From: Spartobacteria bacterium
Lineage (GTDB): Bacteria; Verrucomicrobiota; Verrucomicrobiia; Chthoniobacterales; UBA6821
Reading direction: 5' to 3'
NCBI GenBank assembly: GCA_947471565.1
Contig: CANIVT010000004.1
Span: 1 to 64,000, forward strand
Length of the DNA: 64,000 bases
In this document: in pieces, positions 25,114 through 32,454 of the stretch
How positions within the stretch are numbered: the stretch's first letter is position 1
How the letters are laid out: each line of letters opens with the position of its first letter
The notes under the pieces: model-generated
Databases searched by the model: none
What the model was told of the DNA's origin: nothing
Seen by the model: only the letters and a program-made list of their open reading frames with translations
Translations under genes and position numbers: made by a program

Positions 25114-27021
25114 TCAGCTGATCGCGCCAGCTTTGGGAAGGGGTTTTGTCCGGGAAAGTTCCGAGCGGATTTTCGCCGCGATCGCCTCGGGTGTGAGGCC
25201 GTATTTCGCACGCAAGATCGGAACGGATCCGTGCTCGATGAATTGATCCGGCCAACCAATGCGCACCAAGGTCGTGCTGATCCCCGCGTCTGAGAGATGC
25301 TCGGCAGCGGCGGAGCCAAAGCCACCCGCGATCGCATGGTCCTCGAGCGTGCAGACAAGGCGGGTTCCTCGCGCAAAGAACTCCAGCGTCGCGGTATCGA
25401 GGGGCTTGATCCAACGGGGGTTGATGACGGCTGTCTTAATGCCCTCCTTTTCGAGGAGATCCGCAACATCGGCCGCGACCTCGCAGAAATTTCCGAGTCC
25501 GAAAAGGGCCACATCGGTGCCGTGGCGAATGACCTCGGCTTTGCCCACCTCGAGCAGGCGGGGTGTCTTTTTGGGCACAGCCCCTGTTCCCGCTCCGCGT
25601 GGGTAACGGATGGCGACGGGGCCCTCATGGTGATTGGCCATCGTCCAGAGCATGTCGGCGAATTCCTCCTCGTCCCTCGGTTGCATGGCGATCACGCCGG
25701 GAATGGATCGAAGATAGGCGATATCAAAGAGCCCGTGGTGGGTCGGGCCATCATCCCCGGAGAGGCCTGCACGATCCATGCAGAGCGCCACGTTGAGGTT
25801 CTGCAGGGCGATGTCGTGGACGATCATGTCGAACGCCCGCTGCATGAAGGTGGAGTAGATCGCAAGAAAGGGCTTCATGCCGCGAGTCGCCATCCCGGCG
25901 GCAAAAAGGGCTGCATGCTCCTCGGCAATGCCGACGTCGTAAAAACGATCGGGATGGCGCTTGGCGAATTGAGAGAGTCCCGTCCCGGTGGGCATAGCTG
26001 CCGTGACGGCGACCATCTTGCGATTGTGATCAGCGAAGTCGGCCAGCGTCTTCCCAAAGATCTCGGAATAGGTGGGCGCGGTTCCGGGAACAGTCTCCCC
26101 GGTATCGGCACTGTATTTGCCGAGGCCGTGGAACTTGTCAGGTTTGGCCATCGCGGGCGCGTAGCCTTTGCCCTTCTTGGTCAGGATGTGGAGGATGACC
26201 GGCTCGTTCTGCGTCTTGAGGAACTCGAAGGTGCGGATCAGCAGCGGGATGTCATGCCCGTCGATCGGGCCGTAATACCGCAGACCCAGCTCCTCGAAAA
26301 TGACTCCGGGGAAGAGGATCTGCTTCACCCCGGTCTCGATCTTGCCGACCAGCTGACGGGCTCCCTTGCCACCGATCCACTCGACGAACTTCGCCGCCTG
26401 ATCATGGAGGTGGGCGTAGGAGGGGCTGGTCGCGATCCTGTTCAGATAGCTTGCGATGGCGCCGGTATTCTTGGCAATCGACCACTCGTTGTCGTTCAGC
26501 ACCACGAGGAAACGCTTCGTGGTTTCGGCGACATTGTTGAGCGCCTCGTAGCTCACCCCGCAGGTGAAGGCGGCATCACCGGCGACGGCAACAACATGTT
26601 CCGTGCCTCCATTCATGTCCCGTGCAGCAGCCATGCCGAGCGCGGCAGAAAGAGCCGTGCCCGCGTGACCCGCGCCGTAGCAATCATGCTCGCTCTCTGT
26701 GCGGAGCAGGAATCCGTTGAGCCCGCCGTGCTGGCGCATGGTGGCGAGCCGCGTGCGGCGACCCGTGAGCATCTTATGGACGTAGCCCTGATGGCTGACG
26801 TCGAAGAGGATCCGGTCCGACGGCGTGTCGAAGACGCGGTGAAGGGCGATCGTCAGTTCGACGACACCGAGGTTGGGACCGAGATGGCCCCCCGTCTCGG
26901 CGAGGGTGCCGATGAGTTCTTCGCGGATCTCTTGGGCTAGTCGCGGAAGTTCGGCCTCTGGAATTTTTTTCAGGTCGGCGGGGGAGTCGATCCCGTCGAG
27001 CAGGCGGGAAGACGCGCTCAC
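25114..27021 (-). CDS. dxs: 1-Deoxy-D-xylulose-5-phosphate synthase
   Basis: Thiamine-diphosphate enzyme condensing pyruvate and glyceraldehyde-3-phosphate, first step of the MEP isoprenoid pathway. 635 residues, starting at a GTG that overlaps the xseB stop (GTGA). HLGPNLGVVELTIALH, the GDAAFTCGVSYEALNN segment of the diphosphate/metal site and the transketolase-like middle domain (DVGIAEEHAALFAAGMA; DRAGLSGDDGPTHHG) are all present. The xseB-dxs order is a frequent bacterial arrangement. Confidence 0.97.
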   Translation of the reverse strand: MSASSRLLDGIDSPADLKKIPEAELPRLAQEIREELIGTLAETGGHLGPNLGVVELTIALHRVFDTPSDRILFDVSHQGYVHKMLTGRRTRLATMRQHGGLNGFLLRTESEHDCYGAGHAGTALSAALGMAAARDMNGGTEHVVAVAGDAAFTCGVSYEALNNVAETTKRFLVVLNDNEWSIAKNTGAIASYLNRIATSPSYAHLHDQAAKFVEWIGGKGARQLVGKIETGVKQILFPGVIFEELGLRYYGPIDGHDIPLLIRTFEFLKTQNEPVILHILTKKGKGYAPAMAKPDKFHGLGKYSADTGETVPGTAPTYSEIFGKTLADFADHNRKMVAVTAAMPTGTGLSQFAKRHPDRFYDVGIAEEHAALFAAGMATRGMKPFLAIYSTFMQRAFDMIVHDIALQNLNVALCMDRAGLSGDDGPTHHGLFDIAYLRSIPGVIAMQPRDEEEFADMLWTMANHHEGPVAIRYPRGAGTGAVPKKTPRLLEVGKAEVIRHGTDVALFGLGNFCEVAADVADLLEKEGIKTAVINPRWIKPLDTATLEFFARGTRLVCTLEDHAIAGGFGSAAAEHLSDAGISTTLVRIGWPDQFIEHGSVPILRAKYGLTPEAIAAKIRSELSRTKPLPKAGAIS

Positions 27022-27263
27022 GCTTCCTCGAAAGGTTCCAGCACGGCGTTTCCGCGCTCGTCACGTCCGATGATTTCGATCCGCTTCTCCGCGGCATCAA
27101 GCCTCTCGCGGCAGGTGCGGAGCAGCTTCATCCCCTCTTCGTAGCGGTCGATGAGCGTTTCCAGGGGCGGCGGGGTTTTCTCGATCTCCCCGACGATCTC
27201 CTCCAGCCGGCCAAGCGCCTCCTCCAAGGAGGTTTCTTTCGACGGGGATTCGCTTTTTTTCAT
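27018..27263 (-). CDS. xseB: Exodeoxyribonuclease VII small subunit
   Basis: 81-residue small subunit of ExoVII, which degrades single-stranded DNA together with XseA. SLEEALGRLEEIVGEIEK and LETLIDRYEEGMKLLRTCR are the family helices. The start chosen is the ATG at 27263; a longer frame would add 21 residues that lie in the spacer after the glycosyltransferase gene. The xseA gene is not in this window. Confidence 0.92.
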   Translation of the reverse strand: MKKSESPSKETSLEEALGRLEEIVGEIEKTPPPLETLIDRYEEGMKLLRTCRERLDAAEKRIEIIGRDERGNAVLEPFEEA

Positions 27264-27279
27264 AGGACAACGGATCTCT

Positions 27280-28983
27280 TTACTTGCGGGACCAGCGCTC
27301 CCTGTCGGCGTAGAGGATACATTCACCGTCCACGGGCAGCGGCGTGAAGCTTTTGAGCAGGAAGTCGTTCAGGTTCACGGTCCGCATGATGACCGGTCCC
27401 CATTCCTTGTAAGGCCCCTTGATCAGCGAGAGAAAATCCTGCCCTCCGGAAACCGGCGTCAGGTAGAGCCCGACAATCGGCGTTCCCAAGACGCCGAAAT
27501 CGGAGATTTGGTTGAACTGTCGTACGGTCTCGGGAAGCAGAAGACACTTGCGGTTGGCATACCAAGCAACCGCCCAAGGCATGTCGGAGCAGAGGATTTC
27601 CTTGGGCTCATACCATTTTTGAAGCACTGAAATAAAGGGAGGAACATAAGGCGGCCACTGGATCTTGGCCTGTGCGCCTGCAACAAACCGCAGCAGCATC
27701 GGAGCCGCTGCCAACAGGAAAAGCGCGGAGAGGAAAACGATCCTGAGTTCCTTGAGCGAAATGTTAAGGCGGTTCCAGAGCACCAGCAGGAAGGCGAGCC
27801 CGTAGAGCAGGAAGGCCGGGAGGAAAACGATGTGCAGTTGGTTGCCGGAGACGGCCTCCTTCACGCCGAAGAGCGTCATGCCGACCACGGCACCCGCCCA
27901 CATGAGGATCACGATCCACCGCCAAAGAGCAGCGGTCGGATTACGAAATGGGTGCATGACGGCCATGAGCGCCGCCACGGCCACAACGTTGAGCCCCATG
28001 TATTCCCAGAGATGCGCGGCCTGATCGGTGAGCCCGGTGCGAAATTTCGTCGCCATGCCTCCTCCAAGACTGAGCCCGGTATTCACCCCCCTCATCACCG
28101 CCTCCTCCGTCACTCCGGCGCCGGCCAGCGCCGTGTAGACCGCAATACCAAGCGGGTTGCCGCAGGTCAGGTAGTTGTGGGCAAGCCAAGGCAGGACGGT
28201 CGTGAGAAAGACCACCAGCGAAACGAACGTGGCGGCCACGCGCTCGCGGAAGCCGATGAGACAAAAAGCAAGGAACCCAGGGAAGAGGAAGGCAGCGACC
28301 CCGTGGGTGAGGGCCATGAGCCCCAGCAGGAAGGCAGCCAACGCCAACCTCAGGATGACCGAGAGCGCACTCCGTTCCTGTTCCTCGGCGCGGAGTGCGG
28401 CAAACGAGCAAAGGGTCACCAGTCCGAACAGGATGATGAGCAGCAGTTGGGGCAACCCGGCCAGTGCATACTGCCACACCAGGTCGGTGACAAGCAGCAG
28501 CCCGGCAGCAAGAAGGGCAAGCTCTTGGTCAAAGAGCCGGCGTGCCACGAGATACCAAACAAAAACGCCGATCAGCAGGAGAAGGATCCCCAACCCGGCG
28601 GCAACCTTGTCGCCCTTGGAGAGTGTGTCGGTCGGAGCCATGTCGAGGTGTTTTCTGAAGGGAAAGAGAGCAGCAGCCTCGAGCATCGGAAAGAGCGGGG
28701 CGTTGTGAACTTCGGGAAAGTGATCCGCGGGAATTTTTCTCCCCGAATCCGACAACTGCTGAATGGCCAGAGGGCGGATGTACCGTGTGGTGAACCCCTC
28801 GCCCGAAACAAGGGATCGTGCGATCTGCGCCTGATCCATCGCGGCCTCGGTGCCGAGCCCCTTGAAATGGAAGAGGAAGTACAGCACCACGATGCCGGCA
28901 AGCACCACGGCAAGCATGCCGATTTTGATGATGCGGGCCGTGAAGCCGGAGTCGATGTCGCGTACGGTTTCCTGGAGAGCCAT
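27280..28983 (-). CDS. Multi-pass membrane glycosyltransferase-like protein (GT-C/ArnT-like)
   Basis: 567 residues with about 10-12 hydrophobic segments. After the first helix (IGMLAVVLAGIVVLYFLFHF) comes an extracytoplasmic loop with MDQAQIARSLVSGEGFTTRYIRP, matching the first loop of GT-C proteins where D in the (D)xAQ motif is catalytic; ALTHGVAAFLFPGFLAF and a C-terminal soluble region (about 440-567) follow. Probably transfers a sugar from a lipid carrier to an envelope component. The target is unknown. It lies 6 bases after the NtrC-type regulator gene. Confidence 0.8.
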   Translation of the reverse strand: MALQETVRDIDSGFTARIIKIGMLAVVLAGIVVLYFLFHFKGLGTEAAMDQAQIARSLVSGEGFTTRYIRPLAIQQLSDSGRKIPADHFPEVHNAPLFPMLEAAALFPFRKHLDMAPTDTLSKGDKVAAGLGILLLLIGVFVWYLVARRLFDQELALLAAGLLLVTDLVWQYALAGLPQLLLIILFGLVTLCSFAALRAEEQERSALSVILRLALAAFLLGLMALTHGVAAFLFPGFLAFCLIGFRERVAATFVSLVVFLTTVLPWLAHNYLTCGNPLGIAVYTALAGAGVTEEAVMRGVNTGLSLGGGMATKFRTGLTDQAAHLWEYMGLNVVAVAALMAVMHPFRNPTAALWRWIVILMWAGAVVGMTLFGVKEAVSGNQLHIVFLPAFLLYGLAFLLVLWNRLNISLKELRIVFLSALFLLAAAPMLLRFVAGAQAKIQWPPYVPPFISVLQKWYEPKEILCSDMPWAVAWYANRKCLLLPETVRQFNQISDFGVLGTPIVGLYLTPVSGGQDFLSLIKGPYKEWGPVIMRTVNLNDFLLKSFTPLPVDGECILYADRERWSRK

Positions 28984-28989
28984 GAATGA

Positions 28990-30339
28990 TCAGGATGCGT
29001 GTTTGGAAATACCCAGCTGGGCCAGATGACGATGGAGCGTGCGGCGACTGATGCCGAGCTTTTTTGCGGCGAGTGTCCGGTTGCCGGCACATTCTGAAAG
29101 TGCCTTGCCGATCAGAGCCTCCTCGGTGCGTGCCAGGTTGAGTTCCCCCTCTCTCACGCCCGGCTCGGCAGCTGCTCGGAGTGTCGAGGGGAGATCCCTC
29201 AGCGTCAGTTCCGTCCCTGCCCCGAGCACAATGGCATGCTCCACCGCGGCACGGAGTTCGCGGATGTTGCCAGGCCAGCCATAGCCCTCGAGACATTCCA
29301 TGGCCGCCGGATCAAATCGTCGGGCCGGCTTGTCGTGCTCCCGAGCCAACTCCTTCTCGAACGTATTGACCAACAATGGGATATCCTCTCTATGTTCCCT
29401 CAGGGGAGGCATGGTGAGGGGAACCACGTTCAACCTGAAATAGAGATCCTCACGGAAGGTTCCCTCGGCCACCATCGCCGCCAAGTCGCGATTCGTTGCT
29501 ACGATCAGGCGGACGTCGGCCTGCAGAGTCTGATTCCCGCCGACCCGCTCGAAGGTGCGCTCGCCGAGCACCCGGAGGATTTTCACCTGGACGGAGGGGT
29601 CGATCTCGCCGATCTCGTCGAGAAAAAGCGTCCCCCCGGCAGCCTGCTCGAACCTTCCGATCCGGCGTTCGGTCGCTCCAGTGAAGGCACCCTTCTCATG
29701 CCCGAAGAGCTCGCTCTCGAGCAACTGCGGCGACAGGGCGGCGCAGTGAACGGCAACGAAGGGTTTCTCGGCACGCAGACTCAAGGCGTGGATCGCCTTG
29801 GCGGCCACCTCCTTGCCTGTGCCGCTCTCACCGGTGATGAGCACGGTCGCCTTGCTCGGGGCGACCTGCCGGATCGTCTCAAAGACCCGCTCCATCGCGG
29901 ACGAGCGGCCGATCATCCGGTCGGGTGCACGGGATTTCACCACCTCGCGCTTCAATTCGACATTCTCACGGCTCAAGGTGCGCTCACGCAGGGACCGGCG
30001 CACCAGCATCTCGAGCCGGTCGATGTTGACCGGCTTGGTGACGAAATCGTAGGCTCCGCGCCGCATCGCCTCGACGGCTGTATCGACCGACCCGTAAGCG
30101 GTCATCATGATGCAAACTGGCGGATCGGGACGCTTCAGGAGACGATCCATCAGCTCCATCCCGTCATCGTTACCAATCTTGAGATCGGTGATGACCACGT
30201 CGGCTGGATCGGCCTCAAAAAGAGCCAGCGCCGCAGCGGCATCCCCAGCCACCGAGACCTCGTAGTGATCTTCGAGAGCAGATCGTAACCCCTCGCGGGT
30301 ATGCTTCTCATCGTCAACAATCAAAAGGGTCGGGTTCAT
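28990..30339 (-). CDS. Sigma-54-dependent response regulator, NtrC family
   Basis: 449 residues from the ATG at 30339. Receiver domain with phospho-acceptor D52 (ITDLKIG), AAA+ domain with Walker A GESGTGKE, the sigma-54 contact loop GAFTGATERR, TLFLDEIGEID, and a C-terminal Fis-type HTH (AGNRTLAAKKLGISRRTLHRHLAQ). It should activate sigma-54 promoters when phosphorylated. No histidine kinase is adjacent, so its partner is elsewhere. A 15-bp perfect palindrome lies 13 bases before its start. Confidence 0.95.
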   Translation of the reverse strand: MNPTLLIVDDEKHTREGLRSALEDHYEVSVAGDAAAALALFEADPADVVITDLKIGNDDGMELMDRLLKRPDPPVCIMMTAYGSVDTAVEAMRRGAYDFVTKPVNIDRLEMLVRRSLRERTLSRENVELKREVVKSRAPDRMIGRSSAMERVFETIRQVAPSKATVLITGESGTGKEVAAKAIHALSLRAEKPFVAVHCAALSPQLLESELFGHEKGAFTGATERRIGRFEQAAGGTLFLDEIGEIDPSVQVKILRVLGERTFERVGGNQTLQADVRLIVATNRDLAAMVAEGTFREDLYFRLNVVPLTMPPLREHREDIPLLVNTFEKELAREHDKPARRFDPAAMECLEGYGWPGNIRELRAAVEHAIVLGAGTELTLRDLPSTLRAAAEPGVREGELNLARTEEALIGKALSECAGNRTLAAKKLGISRRTLHRHLAQLGISKHAS

Positions 30340-30351
30340 AGGGGAAGTGGC

Positions 30352-30366
30352 GTGCCAAAGTGGCAC
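30352..30366. promoter_or_regulatory. 15-bp palindrome upstream of the NtrC-type regulator
   Basis: GTGCCA-AAG-TGGCAC, a perfect 6-bp dyad with 3-base centre, in the 50-base gap between the SDR gene and the regulator gene. It could be an operator for self-regulation. Each half contains the TGGCAC of a sigma-54 -24 element, but the -12 GC is missing on both strands, so I do not call a promoter. Confidence 0.4.
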
Positions 30367-30389
30367 AGATTCCCTCAAAACGCCATTTT

Positions 30390-31259
30390 TTACTCTAATG
30401 AATTCGCTTCGATGGCAGCTGCAAGGAGAGGCAAAGCGTCTCTATAGGAGGGAAAAGTGGGCGCCCAGCCGAGCCCGTGCATCTTTGCGTTGGAAATCCT
30501 TTTGGAGGTGACTCCCCTCCGAAGAGCCAGTCCAGGAGGCCCCTCGGGAGGGAGCGGTCGACCAAAAAAGTCGGCCATCCAACCATAGACCTCACGCTGA
30601 GTGGGGGGGGTGTCATCGGTCACGTTGTAGACTCCGGGAGAAACCTCTGGATCTCCCAGCCTCACCAAAGCGGCCGCCCCGTCGTCCCGGTGGATCTGGT
30701 TGATCCAGCGGCCTCCGCCGTTTTCCAGTACGGCCTCACCCGAGAGGAAATTCCGCAGGAGATACGATCTGCCCGGTCCATAAATTCCCGTCAGGCGCGC
30801 CGCAATCCCCCCGGCTTCGAGGGCGATTTTCTCGGCTTCAAGCAAGATCCTGCCCGTCTCGCGGGCCGGTTCGGTCGGCGATTCTTCAGTAATCCACGAT
30901 CCATCATCCTGACCATAGACCGAGGTGCTGCTCACAAAGATCACCCGGCGGGGCTGCCAAGCAGCGACGACCCGCTGCAGACCGTCTCGGTAAAGGGCGG
31001 CATAGGCTTCCTCACCTCTCATTCCGGGACTCACGGCATGGATGGCAACGGGTACCCCGGATAGTCTGGGGGACAGAGCGGCGACCGAGGCATCCGAGGT
31101 CACATCACAGAGCGCAGTCTCAAACGATGCGTGGGAAAGCGACGCCCGAGACGCCTCGGAGCGAACCAAACCGAGAACGCTCGCTCCCCGGGCGGAAAAC
31201 AAAGCGGCTGCGGCCTCCCCTAGGAAACCGCAGCCGATGATGACGATATCCGGAGACAT
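30390..31259 (-). CDS. NAD(P)-binding SDR/epimerase-like protein
   Basis: 289-residue extended SDR protein. The N-terminal nucleotide motif is VIIGCGFLGEAAA and the active-site set is FVSSTSVYGQDDG (Ser/Thr and Tyr-like positions) plus the later YGPGRSYLL. It resembles the YeeZ-type subfamily, whose substrates are unknown. It sits 13 bases after rpsU and is probably in the same transcript. Confidence 0.85.
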   Translation of the reverse strand: MSPDIVIIGCGFLGEAAAALFSARGASVLGLVRSEASRASLSHASFETALCDVTSDASVAALSPRLSGVPVAIHAVSPGMRGEEAYAALYRDGLQRVVAAWQPRRVIFVSSTSVYGQDDGSWITEESPTEPARETGRILLEAEKIALEAGGIAARLTGIYGPGRSYLLRNFLSGEAVLENGGGRWINQIHRDDGAAALVRLGDPEVSPGVYNVTDDTPPTQREVYGWMADFFGRPLPPEGPPGLALRRGVTSKRISNAKMHGLGWAPTFPSYRDALPLLAAAIEANSLE

Positions 31260-31272
31260 TCCGGAAAACTGA

Positions 31273-31470
31273 TTAGTTCAGCGTGAAGCGGACCTTGGCC
31301 TTGGCGCGCTTGGCGTTGGCCTTGGCCTTGCGCTTGGTGCGCTGGGTCGGGGTCTCGAAGGCACGCAGACGGCGGACCTCATCGAGGATTCCCTCGGTGT
31401 CGAGCTTGGACTTGAGGCGCTTGAGCGCGCGATCGATGGGTTCGCCCTTACGGACTGATACTTCCGGCAT
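31273..31470 (-). CDS. rpsU: 30S ribosomal protein S21
   Basis: 65-residue basic protein of the small subunit, needed for efficient initiation. PEVSVRKGEPIDRALKRLKSK and the Lys/Arg/Ala-rich C terminus match bS21. A good ribosome binding site (AGGTGA, 5 bases before the ATG) precedes it. It may head a long reverse-strand transcript: SDR protein, NtrC-type regulator, glycosyltransferase, xseB and dxs follow with short gaps. Confidence 0.96.
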   Translation of the reverse strand: MPEVSVRKGEPIDRALKRLKSKLDTEGILDEVRRLRAFETPTQRTKRKAKANAKRAKAKVRFTLN

Positions 31471-31502
31471 TTAATTCACCTGCTTTCTTTTGTGGGTCGG
31501 AG

Positions 31503-31531
31503 AGAATCGGCGCGAACCCACCTTGGGTCAA
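31503..31531 (-). promoter_or_regulatory. Candidate sigma-70-type promoter for rpsU
   Basis: On the reverse strand, a -35 TTGACC (31526-31531) and a weak -10 GATTCT (31503-31508) are separated by 17 bases. A start about 7 bases further on would give a leader of roughly 25 bases with the rpsU ribosome binding site. The -10 matches only three of six consensus positions. Confidence 0.4.
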
Positions 31532-31546
31532 GAACAGAGTTGGAAG

Positions 31547-31561
31547 ATGGACATTGTCCAT
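31547..31561. promoter_or_regulatory. 15-bp palindrome upstream of rpsU
   Basis: ATGGACA-T-TGTCCAT, perfect 7-bp arms with a single central base, 16 bases upstream of the candidate rpsU -35 and 7 bases beyond the MBL stop. Its centre is too short for an RNA hairpin without opening pairs, so a protein-binding site fits better than a terminator. Confidence 0.4.
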
Positions 31562-31562
31562 T

Positions 31563-31601
31563 AGTAGCTAGGAGTTTGCTCCTAACGCCCAGCTACCAGT
31601 T
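31563..31601. repeat. Short-period repeat (AGCTGGNAGTTGGGA type) inside the end of the MBL gene
   Basis: An imperfect inverted copy of the family found at 19521-19601. The last residues of the MBL protein (about GSWALGANS) and its TAG stop are encoded by the repeat. Confidence 0.55.
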
Positions 31602-32449
31602 CCAAACTTCTGTTTTCCGGCAAAGAAGGGATTGTGCTTCCGCTCCAGCGCCACCGTCGTCAGCGGGCCGTGCCCGGGACAGAGGATCGTCTGCGGCGGC
31701 AGGGAGAGAATCTCCTCCCTGTTGGTCCGGAGGCAGTCGGCGTACGAAACCATAGATCCGCCCATCGATCCGGCAAAGAGAGCGTCCCCGACGACGGCAA
31801 CAGGTCGCTCCAGTTCCCCGATGATGTAGGTGATCCCCCCAGGAGCATGTCCCTTGGTGAGTCGGGTCGCGATCCTGAGTGATCCGATGAGGAACTCCTT
31901 GCCGGGCGCAAAGGAGGTAATCCCCGGCACGCCCTCACCCTCGCCGATCCAAGCCTCGGCTCCGGTTTTTTCCAAAATCCGATCCATCTCAAAGAGATGG
32001 TCGCCGTGTCCGTGAGTCAGCAGGAGCAGGCGGAGCGTCAGACCGTGATCCTGCAGGAATGCCAGCAGGTCCGTAGCGTCGGCCCCGGTGTCGAAGGCCA
32101 CGGCTTCCCGCGTTGCCTCGTCCCAGGCGAGGTAGCTGTGCACCTGCATTCCACCCCAATCGGAGGTGAAAAGAGCCGTTCCCTTTGGAAGTGCAATCTC
32201 ACCGGGATGATACTCCCCCCGCGCCAGCGCCAGCAGGCTGGCACGATCCAGTCCGAGAGCACCGGCCGCTTTGTCCAAGAGAGCGGAGTCGGGTACAGGA
32301 TCGGTGTCCGCTCCGAGCAATCGGATCGCCTCCGCACCCGTGATCCCGGCACGCGAGGCGAGAGTCGCCTCCGTCAGATGCTGACCCCGTGAGGCCTTAC
32401 GGATCACATCAAGCCAGCTGTCCTCCAACGGGATGCGGCGGTTATCCAT
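31568..32449 (-). CDS. Metallo-beta-lactamase-fold hydrolase with N-terminal helical domain
   Basis: 293 residues from the ATG at 32449, 5 bases after the ABC-exporter stop. Residues 1 to about 75 form a helical region (VIRKASRGQHLTEATLASRA; LLDKAAGALGLDRASLLALA) that reads like an XRE-type HTH. From about 85 the MBL fold begins, with the metal site LTHGHGDH, GHAPGGI, VGDALFAG and CPGHGPLTT. The substrate may be a glyoxalase-II-like thioester or something unrelated. The C-terminal tail is encoded by an intergenic repeat and is probably not ancestral. Confidence 0.85.
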   Translation of the reverse strand: MDNRRIPLEDSWLDVIRKASRGQHLTEATLASRAGITGAEAIRLLGADTDPVPDSALLDKAAGALGLDRASLLALARGEYHPGEIALPKGTALFTSDWGGMQVHSYLAWDEATREAVAFDTGADATDLLAFLQDHGLTLRLLLLTHGHGDHLFEMDRILEKTGAEAWIGEGEGVPGITSFAPGKEFLIGSLRIATRLTKGHAPGGITYIIGELERPVAVVGDALFAGSMGGSMVSYADCLRTNREEILSLPPQTILCPGHGPLTTVALERKHNPFFAGKQKFGTGSWALGANS

Positions 32450-32454
32450 GACGA

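Noticed and set aside
25297-26940. A 547-codon forward frame opposite dxs
   Set aside because: Antisense to a complete, motif-rich dxs.
30340-30366. Sigma-54 promoter for the NtrC-type regulator
   Set aside because: TGGCAC is present on both strands, but the -12 GC is replaced in each case, and a start on the reverse strand would fall inside the coding region.
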